64,000 nt of DNA from Micromonospora sp. NBC_00389 (GCF_036059255.1 NZ_CP107947.1:4030001-4094000), one strand, 5' to 3'. Counted from the stretch's first letter, positions 11,071 through 19,968 are shown. A program made the numbers and translations. The notes: generated by a model not told the origin, from the sequence alone.

Positions 11071-11961
11071 TCAGATCGCGGGTAGTCCCTCCGGGCCGGC
11101 ACCGCGCATCGAGCGGGTGAGTTTGCGGTCGTCGCTCCACAGGAAACAGCGCACGCCGCGGTCGCCCTCCTCCCACTCCCGCTGCGACGGTGGGTAGTAG
11201 ATGGACCCGGCCCGGTACGGCAGGTCGCTGTTGTTCGGTACGGCGGCGTACGCGGCGATCAACGCCCTGCAGCGCCGGTGTGCCTGCTCGGCGGAGCGGG
11301 CGAACTCCGCCCAGGTCATCTCCCGTTCCACGTAGACGCCGACGAACTCGGCGCGGTGCGGCTCGGTGCAGAGCACCGGCGCCATGTAGTTGAGGTTGTC
11401 GCCGATCAGCTTGGGGTCGAAGCAGCGGTGGGTCAGGGGGGTGTCGCCGATCAACGCGCCGCGCAGGCTGCCGGTGCGGTTCACCGCCCTGGTGTTGTCG
11501 ATGCTGTCGGTCTCGCTGAGGTCGCAGCGGAACCAACGCGCGCCGCCGGCCCACGCCGGGACGGTGGGCAACGAGATGGACAGGGTGAGACGTGCCGTGT
11601 GCCAGTCGCCGCCGAGCACCTCCCGGGCCCGCTGGTCGCACTCGGCGCGGGCGGTGCGCAGCGCCGACGAACCGGGCTCCGGTCGGGTGTCGGCCAGCGC
11701 GACCGGGCCGGTGAAGGCGCCGACGTGGATGGCCTCGGCCAGGTGGTTGCGCGCGCAGTCCACCGTCTCGTACGTGCTGGCCTGCACGATCGAGGTGATC
11801 CGGGGCAGGCAGGTGTCGGTGGCGGGGGTGAACGGCTTCGGGGCCGCGAGCGCCGGCCAGTCGTCGGTGAGATCACCGTCCGCGCCCCGCGCCGGCCCGC
11901 AGCCGGCCAGCAGCATCGTCGTGACGCCGGCCAGCGCCAGCGTTCCGAGCCACCGTCGCAT
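11071..11961 (-). CDS. Septum-formation-family lipoprotein, copy 1 of a tandem pair
   Basis: Paralogue of the next gene downstream, also 296 residues. The signal peptide MRRWLGTLALAGVTTMLLAGC has the lipid-attachment Cys at 21. Shared landmarks include the DDWPA start of the mature part, PAWAGGARW(F/Y)RCD, GSLRGAL, HRCFDPKL, HRAEFVGVY, and the C-terminal GVRCFLWSDDRKLTRSMRG, so the two arose by tandem duplication. The start is ATG 11961, preceded by GGAGGGCGG. Transcription probably runs from upstream of 11961 through both genes. No function is established beyond an envelope location. Confidence 0.8.
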   Translation of the reverse strand: MRRWLGTLALAGVTTMLLAGCGPARGADGDLTDDWPALAAPKPFTPATDTCLPRITSIVQASTYETVDCARNHLAEAIHVGAFTGPVALADTRPEPGSSALRTARAECDQRAREVLGGDWHTARLTLSISLPTVPAWAGGARWFRCDLSETDSIDNTRAVNRTGSLRGALIGDTPLTHRCFDPKLIGDNLNYMAPVLCTEPHRAEFVGVYVEREMTWAEFARSAEQAHRRCRALIAAYAAVPNNSDLPYRAGSIYYPPSQREWEEGDRGVRCFLWSDDRKLTRSMRGAGPEGLPAI

Positions 11962-12204
11962 CGTCCGCCCTCCCCGGGAGCTGGCGGCCGGTGACCGCGC
12001 CCCGCGGCGAGACCCCGGCGGGCGTGCAACCTCTGGCACCGTCCCGGTTGGAGTGTCGTCGCGTTTCCGTCGATCGGCCAGCCGCTGATGTCTGTTCGTC
12101 CGGATTCGGCGGTCCGGACCGGCCAATTCTGCACCACTGGTCACCGCCGGATCACAGCGCGTCGGCCATGGTGCCGCGCTGCGGGCGGCGGGTGGCCGCG
12201 TTCG

Positions 12205-12210
12205 TACACT
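12205..12210 (+). promoter_or_regulatory. -10 element giving a leaderless rpe transcript
   Basis: TACACT ends six bases before the rpe GTG, so the expected start of transcription coincides with the start codon. No Shine-Dalgarno sequence precedes the GTG, which supports leaderless translation. Confidence 0.6.
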
Positions 12211-12216
12211 GACCCC

Positions 12217-12897
12217 GTGACCGTACCGCCGCCGATCGTCGCGCCGAGCATTCTGGCCGCCGATTTCGCCCACCTCGCCGAAGAAGTCCGTGCCGTCGAG
12301 GACGCCGCGGACTGGTTGCACGTAGACGTGATGGACAACCATTTCGTGCCGAACCTGACCATCGGGCTGCCCGTGGTGCAGAGCCTGCGGGCCGTCACCG
12401 CCATGCCGTTCGACGTGCACCTGATGATCGAGGACCCACGTCGGTGGGCCCCCGGCTACGCCGACGCCGGGGCGTACAACGTCACCTTCCACGCCGAGGC
12501 GTGCGACGACCCGGTGGCGCTGGCCAAGGACCTGCGCTCGGCCGGCGCGAAGGCCGGGCTGGCCATCGACCGGGACACCCCGATCGAGCCGTACCTGGAC
12601 CTGCTGCCCAGCTTCGACACCCTGCTGATCATGACCATCAAGGCCGGCTTCGGTGGGCAGCGGTTCATCCCGCAGTTGCTGGACAAGGTCCGTGCCGCCC
12701 GCCGGCACGTCGCCGCCGGGCATCTGGAGCTGCGCATCGAGGTGGACGGCGGGATCGCCGCCGACACCATCGAGCAGGCCGCCGCCGCCGGCGCCGACGC
12801 GTTCGTGGCCGGCACCGCCGTCTACGGCGCCGCCGACCCGGCGGAGGCGGTACGGCACCTGCGGGCGCTGGCGGAACGCGCGGCTCCCGGGGCCTGA
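12217..12897 (+). CDS. rpe: Ribulose-phosphate 3-epimerase
   Basis: Rpe interconverts ribulose 5-phosphate and xylulose 5-phosphate in the pentose phosphate pathway. This 226-residue TIM barrel has [12 protein letters not shown] at the N terminus, the metal and active-site stretch [34 protein letters not shown], and the phosphate-binding EVDGGI and AGTAVYG segments. The start was set at GTG 12217 because [14 protein letters not shown] aligns with family N termini and a -10 element lies at leaderless spacing. Ribulose 5-phosphate is also a riboflavin precursor, which suits its position before the rib operon. Confidence 0.96.
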   Translation: MTVPPPIVAPSILAADFAHLAEEVRAVEDAADWLHVDVMDNHFVPNLTIGLPVVQSLRAVTAMPFDVHLMIEDPRRWAPGYADAGAYNVTFHAEACDDPVALAKDLRSAGAKAGLAIDRDTPIEPYLDLLPSFDTLLIMTIKAGFGGQRFIPQLLDKVRAARRHVAAGHLELRIEVDGGIAADTIEQAAAAGADAFVAGTAVYGAADPAEAVRHLRALAERAAPGA

Positions 12898-12898
12898 G

Positions 12899-13855
12899 AT
12901 GGACCCCGACGGCGATCGCAAGGACATCATCCTCGTCGTCGACGACGACGAGGACATCGCCCGTTTCGTCGAGTTCAACCTGCGGCTGCACGGCTTCGAG
13001 GTGATCCACGCCAGCGACGGCCAGGAGGCGTTGGAGGTCATCGAGCGGCAGCGGCCGGACCTGGCTGTGGTCGACCTGATGATGCCCCGGATCGACGGGT
13101 TGGAGCTGACCCGGCGGCTGCGGGCCGACCCGATGACCTCTGCCCTGCCGGTGATCATGTTGACGGCCAAGGGGATGACCGTGGACAAGGTGCACGGGCT
13201 CAGCGCCGGCGCCGACGACTACCTGGTCAAGCCGTTCGACACCGCCGAACTGGTGGCTCGGGTCTCGTCGACGCTGCGGCGCAACAAGGAGTTCCGGGAG
13301 GTCTCCCCGCTGACCGGGCTGCCCGGCAACAGCCGGATCCGTCGGGAGATCAGCGACCGGGTCCGGCACGGGGTGGACTACGCGGTCGGCTACGTCGACA
13401 TCGACCGGTTCAAGAGCGTCAACGACCGGTACGGCTTCGTCCGTGGCGACGACTTCATCTCGGCGCTGGCCCGCAGCCTGCACCGGGCGGTGGTGGCGGT
13501 GGGTCTGCCACCGGCCTTCCTCGGCCACGTCGGCGGCGACGACTTCGTCATCGTCTGCGCCCCGGACCAGGTCCGCCCGCTGACCTCCAGGGCGGTGGTC
13601 GACTTCGAGAAGGCCGCCGACACGCTCTACGACCCGACCGACCGGGAGCGCGGCTTCGTCGAACTGAAGGACCGGCGTGGCAATATCCGCCGGGCCGCCC
13701 TGGTCACCCTCTCCATCGGGGTCTCCCTCTCCGACGACGGCAAGCGGTTCACCGACCCCCTTGAGGTGATCGCGGTGGCCTCGGAGATGAAGACGGTGGC
13801 CAAGAGCCAGCCGGGATCGTACGTGGCGGTGGACCGGCGCCGTGGCGTCACCTGA
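12899..13855 (+). CDS. Response regulator with receiver and GGDEF-like (GGDDF) output domain
   Basis: The 318-residue protein has an N-terminal receiver domain: acidic cluster DDDED, phospho-acceptor Asp59 in VVDLMMPRIDG, and Lys111 in YLVKPF. A GGDEF-type cyclase domain follows, with PLTGLPGNSRIRREI, YVDIDRFKSVNDRYGFVRGDD and the signature loop at residues 212-216 as GGDDF. The Glu-to-Asp change at the catalytic motif leaves diguanylate cyclase activity uncertain, though Asp could still bind metal. No histidine kinase is adjacent. ATG 12899 begins one base after the rpe stop, so the two are probably co-transcribed. Confidence 0.88.
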   Translation: MDPDGDRKDIILVVDDDEDIARFVEFNLRLHGFEVIHASDGQEALEVIERQRPDLAVVDLMMPRIDGLELTRRLRADPMTSALPVIMLTAKGMTVDKVHGLSAGADDYLVKPFDTAELVARVSSTLRRNKEFREVSPLTGLPGNSRIRREISDRVRHGVDYAVGYVDIDRFKSVNDRYGFVRGDDFISALARSLHRAVVAVGLPPAFLGHVGGDDFVIVCAPDQVRPLTSRAVVDFEKAADTLYDPTDRERGFVELKDRRGNIRRAALVTLSIGVSLSDDGKRFTDPLEVIAVASEMKTVAKSQPGSYVAVDRRRGVT

Positions 13856-13934
13856 GCGTGATACCGCTGTGAAGTAGCTCGCCTCGGTGGCGGCACACCC
13901 CCGTCAGCGTGTAAGACTGCCGTTGTACCCACCA

Positions 13935-14103
13935 CGCGCTGGCGGGACTCGGTGAAATTCCGAACCGGCGGTGATCCACGGTCCAACCGTGGTCAGCCCG
14001 CGACCCGGACGGCTCTGCTGTCCGGTGGACCTGGTGAAAATCCGGGGCCGACGGTTGGGGGCGGTTCGTCCGCGCCCAGACAGTCCGGATGGGAGACAGC
14101 GCG
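13935..14103 (+). ncRNA. FMN riboswitch (RFN element)
   Basis: The conserved RFN core is recognisable: CTCGGTGAAATTCCGAACCG, CGGCGGTGATCC, AGCCCGCGACCC, CCGGTGGACCTGGTGAAAAT, CCGGGGCCGACGGT and CAGTCCGGATGGGAGACAG. Helix P1 pairs CGCGCTG (13935-13941) with CAGCGCG (14097-14103). It lies 150 bases before ribD and should shut off the riboflavin operon when FMN binds. The intervening segment is GC-rich and may hold the expression platform, but I could not assign a specific terminator or SD sequester. Confidence 0.95.
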
Positions 14104-14254
14104 CGGGACGGACGGGTCCGAGCCGGCCGCTGGCTTCAGCGTGCCGTGTCGACCCCCCGGGGCGGCTGCGCCGTACCCGGAATCCGCCGCCGCCTGCCCG
14201 CGGCCCCATGCCGCCTCCCTGACCGCCCGCGCGCGGACCGGCGAGTGAGAGGGC

Positions 14255-15328
14255 ATGGGCAAGGCGATGGCCAGCGTCTCCGTCGATGAGGCGATGCGGC
14301 GTGCGATCGAACTGGCGGCGCGCGGGCTGGGCACAACCAGCCCCAACCCGGTGGTCGGCTGCGTGCTGCTCGACGCGGACGGCCAGGTCGTCGGGGAGGG
14401 CTTCCACGCCTACGCCGGCGGCCCGCACGCCGAGATCGTCGCGCTGGCCCAGGCCGGGGAGCGGGCCCGCGGCGGCACCGCAGTGGTCACCCTGGAGCCC
14501 TGTAACCACACCGGTCGCACCGGTCCCTGCAGCAACGCGCTGGTCCAGGCCGGTGTGGGCCGGGTGGTGATCGCCGTGCCCGACCCCAACCCGGTGGCCA
14601 CCGGTGGCGCCGCCACGCTGCGCTCCGCCGGGGTCCGGGTGGACCTGGGAGTACGCGGCGACGAGGCCGAGGCCGGCAACGTCGCCTGGCTGACCTCGAT
14701 GCGCCGCGGCTGGCCGTACGTGATCTGGAAGTACGCCGCCACCCTGGACGGCCGGTCCGCTGCGGCGGACGGAACCAGCATGTGGATCACCTCGGAGGCG
14801 GCCCGGATCGACGTGCACGCGCTGCGCGGCACGGTCGACGCGGTCCTCGCCGGGGTCGGCACCGTGCTCGCCGATGATCCCCGGCTGACCGCCCGCAACC
14901 TGCGCGACGGCAGCCTCGCCATCCGGCAGCCGCTGCGGGTCGTGGTGGACAGCGCAGGGCGTACCCCGGCCGACGCCCGGGTCCGCGACGGCGCCGCCCG
15001 GACCTGGATCGCGACCGCCGCCGAGGTTGGCGCAGGCCCCGACGGCCGGGTCGATCTGCCGGCGCTGCTCGCGGCGCTGCACCAGCGCGGCGTCCGCGCG
15101 GTGCTGCTGGAGGGCGGCCCCCGGCTGGCCGGCGCGTTCCTGGCCGCCGGCCTGGTCGACAAGATCGTCGGGTACGTCGCGCCCCGGCTGCTCGGCGCCG
15201 GCCCGACCGCCCTGATCGACGCAGGCGTGACCACCATCGCTGAGGCCATCGATCTGGAGTACGTCGACGTTACGCAGATCGGTCCGGATCTGCGGATCAC
15301 CGCGTTGCCTCGGAAGAGGGAGGGCTGA
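14255..15328 (+). CDS. ribD: Bifunctional diaminohydroxyphosphoribosylaminopyrimidine deaminase / 5-amino-6-(5-phosphoribosylamino)uracil reductase
   Basis: RibD performs the second and third steps of riboflavin synthesis. The 357-residue protein has an N-terminal cytidine-deaminase-like zinc domain: HAE with His58, and PCNHTGRTGPC with Cys83 and Cys92. The C-terminal NADPH-dependent reductase domain includes WKYAATLDGRSAA, GVGTVLADDPRLT and LLEGGPRLAGAFL. ATG 14255 follows GAGAGG; ATG 14267 is a weaker alternative. It is the first gene under the FMN riboswitch and is followed at once by ribE. Confidence 0.95.
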   Translation: MGKAMASVSVDEAMRRAIELAARGLGTTSPNPVVGCVLLDADGQVVGEGFHAYAGGPHAEIVALAQAGERARGGTAVVTLEPCNHTGRTGPCSNALVQAGVGRVVIAVPDPNPVATGGAATLRSAGVRVDLGVRGDEAEAGNVAWLTSMRRGWPYVIWKYAATLDGRSAAADGTSMWITSEAARIDVHALRGTVDAVLAGVGTVLADDPRLTARNLRDGSLAIRQPLRVVVDSAGRTPADARVRDGAARTWIATAAEVGAGPDGRVDLPALLAALHQRGVRAVLLEGGPRLAGAFLAAGLVDKIVGYVAPRLLGAGPTALIDAGVTTIAEAIDLEYVDVTQIGPDLRITALPRKREG

Positions 15329-15329
15329 C

Positions 15330-15980
15330 ATGTTCACCGGCATTGTCGAGGAGCTGGGCGAGATCGTCCGGGTGACGGCGACGGCGGGCGATTCGGCGCT
15401 GGTCGCCGTACGCGGCCCGCTGGTCACCTCAGACGCCCGACACGGGGACTCCATCGCGGTCAACGGGGTCTGCCTGACCGTGGTGGAGGTGGCCGACGGG
15501 ACCTTCACCGCCGACGTGATGGGCGAGACGCTGCGCCGCTCCGCGCTCGGCGCACTGCGCCCCGGCGACCCGGTCAACCTGGAGCGGGCCGCCGCGCTGG
15601 GCAGCCGGCTCGGCGGGCACCTGGTGCAGGGGCACGTGGACGGGGTCGGTGAGCTGATCTCCCGGGAGCCGGCCGAGCAGTGGGAGACGGTCCGGTTCCG
15701 GCTGCCCGCCGCCCTGTCCCGGTACGTCGTGGAGAAGGGCTCGATCACCATTGACGGCGTCTCGCTGACCGTCGCCGAGGTGGGCGCGGACCAGTTCGCC
15801 GTCGGGCTGATCCCGACCACGCTCAAGCTGACCACGCTCGGCGCGAAGGGCGTCGGCGACCCGGTCAACCTGGAAGTCGACGTGCTGGCCAAGTACGTCG
15901 AGCGGCTGCTCGGCGCCCGGCTGACCGACGGCCCGACCGGCCCGGTCGGCGGCGTCGCCGCCCTGGACGGGGTGGCCTGA
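15330..15980 (+). CDS. ribE: Riboflavin synthase alpha subunit
   Basis: Riboflavin synthase dismutates two 6,7-dimethyl-8-ribityllumazine molecules to riboflavin. The 216-residue product has the two lumazine-binding barrel repeats. The first begins MFTGIVEELG and contains GDSIAVNGVCLTV; the second contains GSITIDGVSLTVAEV, with the linker LGSRLGGHLVQGHVDGVG. Length and motifs are normal. It begins one base after ribD and its TGA overlaps the ATG of ribM by one base (TGATG), so translation is probably coupled. Confidence 0.95.
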   Translation: MFTGIVEELGEIVRVTATAGDSALVAVRGPLVTSDARHGDSIAVNGVCLTVVEVADGTFTADVMGETLRRSALGALRPGDPVNLERAAALGSRLGGHLVQGHVDGVGELISREPAEQWETVRFRLPAALSRYVVEKGSITIDGVSLTVAEVGADQFAVGLIPTTLKLTTLGAKGVGDPVNLEVDVLAKYVERLLGARLTDGPTGPVGGVAALDGVA

Positions 15981-16669
15981 TGGGCCCGCTCGGCTGGCTG
16001 CTGGACGCCCAGGTGCAGATCGCCGGCTCGCCGGTGCTGGTCCGGGAGATCGTCGGCAACGTGTTCGGGCTGGTCTCCGCGCTGCTCGGGCTGCGTCGGC
16101 TGGTCTGGGCCTGGCCGGTCGGCATGATCGGCAACGCGTTGCTGTTCACCGTCTTCCTCGGCGGGGCGTTCGCCACCCCGCAGGCGCACGACCTGTACGG
16201 GCAGGCCGGCCGGCAGGTGTTCTTCTTCGCGGTCAGCGTCTACGGCTGGTGGCGCTGGCAGCGCAACCGCAGCGCCGGCGCCGGGCACGCCGCGGTGCTC
16301 CCGCGCTGGGCCACCGGGCGGGAGCGGCTGGCGATGCTGCTGGCCGCCGCCGTCGGCACCGCCGTGGCATACCCGGTGCTCGCCGCGCTGGGCTCCTGGG
16401 GCCCGCTGCCGGACGCCTGGATCCTCACCGGCAGCCTGCTGGCCACCTACGGCATGGCCCGCGGCTGGGTGGAGTTCTGGCTGGTCTGGATCGCGGTGGA
16501 CGCGGTCGGCGTGCCACTGCTGCTGCGCGGCGGGTTCTACCCGTCGGCGGTCATGTACCTGATCTATGGCGCCTTCTGCGCCTGGGGCTTCGCCGCCTGG
16601 TGGCGCACCTCGCGCGCCGTCCGTCCGGTCGCCTCGATCCCGCCCACCTACACGGAGGCTGTCGCATGA
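15980..16669 (+). CDS. ribM: PnuC-family transporter, probable riboflavin importer RibM
   Basis: This 229-residue integral membrane protein of the PnuC family has six to seven predicted helices (for example [48 protein letters not shown] and a final segment ending [11 protein letters not shown]). PnuC proteins generally move vitamin precursors by facilitated diffusion. Placement inside a riboflavin operon between ribE and ribBA, behind an FMN riboswitch, is the arrangement known for actinobacterial RibM riboflavin transporters, so riboflavin rather than nicotinamide riboside is inferred. The ATG overlaps the ribE stop. Confidence 0.85.
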   Translation: MGPLGWLLDAQVQIAGSPVLVREIVGNVFGLVSALLGLRRLVWAWPVGMIGNALLFTVFLGGAFATPQAHDLYGQAGRQVFFFAVSVYGWWRWQRNRSAGAGHAAVLPRWATGRERLAMLLAAAVGTAVAYPVLAALGSWGPLPDAWILTGSLLATYGMARGWVEFWLVWIAVDAVGVPLLLRGGFYPSAVMYLIYGAFCAWGFAAWWRTSRAVRPVASIPPTYTEAVA

Positions 16670-16710
16670 GCGAGCGAATCATCAGGTCCAGCGCCGTGGT
16701 GCCGGCATGA
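16666..16710 (+). CDS. 14-codon linker ORF between ribM and ribBA
   Basis: A mini-ORF ([14 protein letters not shown]) starts with an ATG overlapping the ribM stop (ATGA) and ends with a TGA overlapping the ribBA ATG (ATGA). It has no recognisable function as a peptide. ribBA has no good Shine-Dalgarno sequence, so termination-reinitiation through this ORF is a plausible way for ribosomes to reach it. It could equally be chance. Confidence 0.35.
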   Translation: MSERIIRSSAVVPA

Positions 16711-17972
16711 GCACCTTCGCGAGCATCGAGCAGGCGGTCGCCGAGATCGCGGCCGGTCGTCCGGTCGTCGTGGTCGACGACGCCGACCGGGAGAACGAGG
16801 GCGATCTGATCTTCGCGGCCGAGCTGGCCACGCCGGAACTGCTGGCCTTCATGGTGCGGCACACCTCCGGCTACGTCTGCGTGCCGTTGACCGAGAGCGA
16901 GTGCGACCGGCTCGACCTGCCGCCGATGCACCACACCAACCAGGACCGCCGCGGCACCGCGTACACCGTGACCGTGGACGCCCGGGAGGGGGTCAGCACC
17001 GGCATCTCGGCGGCCGACCGCGCGCACACCATCCGGCTGCTCGCCGACCCGACCACCGACCCCACGGACCTGGCCCGACCCGGGCACGTGGTGCCGCTGC
17101 GGGCCCGCGAGGGCGGGGTGCTGCGCCGGCCGGGACACACCGAGGCGGCGGTCGACCTGACCCGGCTGGCCGGGCTGCGCCCGGCGGGCGTGCTCTGTGA
17201 GCTGGTCAACGACGACGGCACCATGATGCGCGTGCCGGACCTGGAGAAGTTCTGCGCCGAGCACGGCCTCACGCTGATCACCATCGCCGACCTGATCGCC
17301 TACCGACGGCGGACCGAGAAGCAGGTCGAGCTGGTCGCCGACGCCCGGATGCCAACCCGGCACGGGGTGTTCCGGGCGCTCGGCTACCGCGCCGAGCACG
17401 ACCCGGCCGAACACATCGCGATGGTGCTGGGCGACCTCGGTGACGGCCAGGACGTACTGGTCCGGGTGCACTCCGAGTGCCTCACCGGGGACGTGTTCGG
17501 CTCCCTGCGCTGCGACTGCGGGCCGCAACTGGACGCCGCGCTGGCCCGCGTCGGGCAGGAGGGCCGGGGCGTGGTGCTCTACGTGCGCGGGCACGAGGGG
17601 CGCGGCATCGGGCTGCTGCACAAGCTGCAGGCGTACCAGCTGCAGGACCTGGGCCGGGACACCGTGGATGCCAACCTCGACCTGGGCCTGCCGGCGGACG
17701 CCCGCGACTACGGCACCGGCGCGCAGATCCTGTACGACCTGGGCGTGCGTTCGATGCGGCTGCTCACCAACAACCCGGCCAAGCGCGCCGGGCTGGAGGG
17801 CTACGGGCTGACCATCACCGGCCGGGAGGGACTGCCGGCCGGCGCGCACCCGGAGAACCTGCGCTACCTGCGCACCAAGCGGGACCGGATGGGTCACCTG
17901 CTGGACGAGTTGGACGAGGTGACCGAGGCTCCCACGGGGCGTGCGGTTGCCAGCGACGAGATCGGAGCATAG
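16707..17972 (+). CDS. ribBA: Bifunctional 3,4-dihydroxy-2-butanone-4-phosphate synthase / GTP cyclohydrolase II
   Basis: RibBA starts both branches of riboflavin synthesis. The N-terminal RibB half (about residues 1-205) carries the [15 protein letters not shown] acidic loop that binds ribulose 5-phosphate and metal, with [10 protein letters not shown] after it. The C-terminal RibA half has [20 protein letters not shown] with three zinc-ligand cysteines, the catalytic [11 protein letters not shown] segment, and [14 protein letters not shown]. The 421-residue length fits. ATG 16707 is the only start that preserves the RibB N terminus; no clear SD precedes it. Confidence 0.96.
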   Translation: MSTFASIEQAVAEIAAGRPVVVVDDADRENEGDLIFAAELATPELLAFMVRHTSGYVCVPLTESECDRLDLPPMHHTNQDRRGTAYTVTVDAREGVSTGISAADRAHTIRLLADPTTDPTDLARPGHVVPLRAREGGVLRRPGHTEAAVDLTRLAGLRPAGVLCELVNDDGTMMRVPDLEKFCAEHGLTLITIADLIAYRRRTEKQVELVADARMPTRHGVFRALGYRAEHDPAEHIAMVLGDLGDGQDVLVRVHSECLTGDVFGSLRCDCGPQLDAALARVGQEGRGVVLYVRGHEGRGIGLLHKLQAYQLQDLGRDTVDANLDLGLPADARDYGTGAQILYDLGVRSMRLLTNNPAKRAGLEGYGLTITGREGLPAGAHPENLRYLRTKRDRMGHLLDELDEVTEAPTGRAVASDEIGA

Positions 17973-17974
17973 AC

Positions 17975-18472
17975 ATGGCGGGTTTCGGGGAGCCGGGCGT
18001 CGACGCGGTGGACGCGGCCGGGATGACCGTCGGGGTGGTGGCCGCCCGTTGGCACGGTGAGTTGACCGACCACATGCTGGAGCGGGCCGTCGCCGCCGCC
18101 GAGGCGTGTGGCGCGCGGGCCGTGGTGGCCCGGGTCGCCGGGTCGGTCGAGCTGCCGGTGGTGGCCCAGGCCCTCGCGCGCCGCTGCGACGTGGTGGTCG
18201 CACTCGGCGTGGTGGTCCGTGGCGCCACGGCACACTTCGACTACGTCTGCCGTTCGGTCACCGACGGGCTCACCCGGGTGGCGCTGGACGAGGGCAAGCC
18301 GGTGGCGCACGGTGTGCTCACCGTGGAGACCATCGAGCAGGCCCGGGACCGGGCCGGGCTGCCCGGATCGGCGGAGGACAAGGGCTGGTCGGCCACCGTC
18401 GCCGCGCTGGACGCCGCGCTGGCCGTCCGGACGCTGGCCAGCAACGGTCAGCGGGTCGGCTTCGGCGGCTGA
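17975..18472 (+). CDS. ribH: 6,7-dimethyl-8-ribityllumazine synthase
   Basis: RibH condenses the RibD/phosphatase product with dihydroxybutanone phosphate to give lumazine, the substrate of ribE, usually as a 60-mer or pentamer. The 165-residue product has [15 protein letters not shown], the substrate loop GSVELP, and [16 protein letters not shown]. In the last motif the usual Glu of RGET is replaced (RGAT); Arg and the HFDYV histidine are kept. It begins two bases after ribBA and is the last gene of the rib operon. Confidence 0.95.
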   Translation: MAGFGEPGVDAVDAAGMTVGVVAARWHGELTDHMLERAVAAAEACGARAVVARVAGSVELPVVAQALARRCDVVVALGVVVRGATAHFDYVCRSVTDGLTRVALDEGKPVAHGVLTVETIEQARDRAGLPGSAEDKGWSATVAALDAALAVRTLASNGQRVGFGG

Positions 18473-18498
18473 CCGGCCGACTGGAAGAATCGGGTTCC

Positions 18499-18762
18499 GT
18501 GAAGACGTTCGAGGAGTTGTTCGCCGAGCTGCAGGCCAAGGCCGCCGCCGGCACCCCGGGCTCGGGCACCGTCGCCGCCCTGGACAAGGGGGTGCACTTC
18601 ATCGGCAAGAAGGTCGTCGAGGAGGCGGCCGAGTCGTGGATGGCCGCCGAGCACGAGGGGCCGCAGCGCACCGCCGAGGAGATCTCCCAGCTGCTCTACC
18701 AGGTCCAGGTGCTGATGCTCGCCAGCGGTCTCGAGCTCAAGGACGTCTACCGACATCTGTGA
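18499..18762 (+). CDS. hisE: Phosphoribosyl-ATP pyrophosphatase
   Basis: HisE hydrolyses phosphoribosyl-ATP to phosphoribosyl-AMP, the second step of histidine synthesis. The 87-residue all-alpha protein has the MazG-like metal-binding pattern [15 protein letters not shown] and [19 protein letters not shown] 18499 gives the expected N terminus ([10 protein letters not shown]). It stands as a separate gene, not fused to hisI. hisG follows 47 bases later, an order typical of actinobacteria. Confidence 0.95.
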   Translation: MKTFEELFAELQAKAAAGTPGSGTVAALDKGVHFIGKKVVEEAAESWMAAEHEGPQRTAEEISQLLYQVQVLMLASGLELKDVYRHL

Positions 18763-18809
18763 GTGCCCCCACCCGTTGATCAGAACCGCGATCGAAGGAG
18801 CACTCCGTC

Positions 18810-19655
18810 ATGCTGCGTGTCGCCATTCCCAACAAGGGCACCCTGGCCGAACCGGCCGCCCAGATGCTGCGCGAGGCGGGCTACCGCCAGCGCACCGACC
18901 CCAAGGACCTCATCTGCCGGGACGAGGCCAACGACGTCGAATTCTTCTACCTGCGCCCCAAGGACATCGCCACCTACGTCGGCTCCGGTGACCTCGACCT
19001 CGGTATCACCGGCCGGGACCTGCTGATCGACTCGGCCGCGCCGGCCGAGGAGGTCGTCGACCTCGCCTTCGGCCGGGCCACCTTCCGCTTCGCCGCCCGC
19101 CCCGACGACATCGCCTCCGTGCAGGACCTGGGCGGGCACCGGATCGCCACCGCATACCCGGGCCTGGTCGAGCGGCACCTCGGCGAGGTAGGCGTCAAGG
19201 CCGACGTGATCCGCCTCGACGGCGCGGTGGAGAACGCCGTCCGGCTCGGCGTCGCCGACGTGATCGCCGACGTGGTGGAGACCGGCGCCACCCTGCGCCA
19301 GGCCGGCCTGGTCGTCTTCGGCGAGCCGCTGCTGCGCTCCTCCGCGGTGCTGGTCCGTCGGGCCGCTGCACCGGCGCACCCGCAGGCCGAGCAGTTGCTG
19401 CGCCGCCTGCACGGTGTGCTGGTGGCCCGCCGCTACGTGATGCTCGCCTACGACGTGCCGGCCGGCCTGCTGGACCGGGCCAGCGGGCTCACCCCGGGTA
19501 TCGAGTCGCCCACCGTGTCGCCGCTGCACCGCGAGGGCTGGGTGGCGGTGCAGGCCATGGTGCTTCGCGATGACGTGCACCGGATCATGGACGAGCTGTA
19601 CGAGCTGGGCGCCCGGGCCATCCTGGTCACCAACATCCACGCCTGCCGACTCTGA
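18810..19655 (+). CDS. hisG: ATP phosphoribosyltransferase, long form
   Basis: HisG joins ATP and PRPP in the first, feedback-controlled step of histidine synthesis. The 281-residue product is the long form that needs no HisZ. It has two periplasmic-binding-protein-like lobes with LRVAIPNKGTLAEPA, GDLDLGITGRDLL and DLGGHRIATAYP, and the PRPP-loop region ADVIADVVETGATLRQAGL. A C-terminal ACT-like regulatory domain (about residues 205-281) includes SPTVSPLHREGWVAVQ and GARAILVTNIHACRL. ATG 18810 follows AAGGAG. Confidence 0.96.
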   Translation: MLRVAIPNKGTLAEPAAQMLREAGYRQRTDPKDLICRDEANDVEFFYLRPKDIATYVGSGDLDLGITGRDLLIDSAAPAEEVVDLAFGRATFRFAARPDDIASVQDLGGHRIATAYPGLVERHLGEVGVKADVIRLDGAVENAVRLGVADVIADVVETGATLRQAGLVVFGEPLLRSSAVLVRRAAAPAHPQAEQLLRRLHGVLVARRYVMLAYDVPAGLLDRASGLTPGIESPTVSPLHREGWVAVQAMVLRDDVHRIMDELYELGARAILVTNIHACRL

Positions 19656-19756
19656 CCGCCGCCTGACCGCCGGGCCGCTGCCTGGCCGCTGCCTGGCCGC
19701 CTGTGCAGCGCTGCCCGAAGGCCGGCGCAGCGCACTCGGGCGGTCGACCTGCTTGA

Positions 19757-19827
19757 TCGACTCGGGATCGCCGATATGGGGGTGTCGGCCCGCTCGGGAC
19801 ACCCCCACATCGCCGATCTCGAGTCGA
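19757..19827. repeat. REP-like imperfect palindrome, 30-bp arms
   Basis: Arms 19757-19786 and 19798-19827 are inverted copies with three mismatches in 30 positions, separated by 11 bases. It lies just after hisG in the 411-base non-coding gap before the PH-domain gene. It could act as a terminator, but it is far longer than the other terminators in this window. Confidence 0.8.
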
Positions 19828-19888
19828 CCTACCGCACCGCGCGGCACCTGCCGGCGTGAGTGGCCGCGCGACGATCACGCACGAACGT

Positions 19889-19968
19889 GGAAGATCACGC
19901 TCGAACATGGAAGTAGTGGCCTCCGGCGCGGCCGAGGCCACTAGATCCCGGATCGAGCGTGATCTTCC
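19889..19968. repeat. Second extragenic palindrome with nested stems
   Basis: The outer stem GGAAGATCACGCTCGA (19889-19904) pairs perfectly with 19953-19968. The inner stem TAGTGGCCTC (19914-19923) pairs perfectly with 19934-19943. A partial direct copy of the left arm (GATCACGCACGAACGTGGAA at 19873-19892) precedes it with two differences from the next 20 bases. The rest of the 19656-20066 gap has no plausible gene. Confidence 0.8.
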
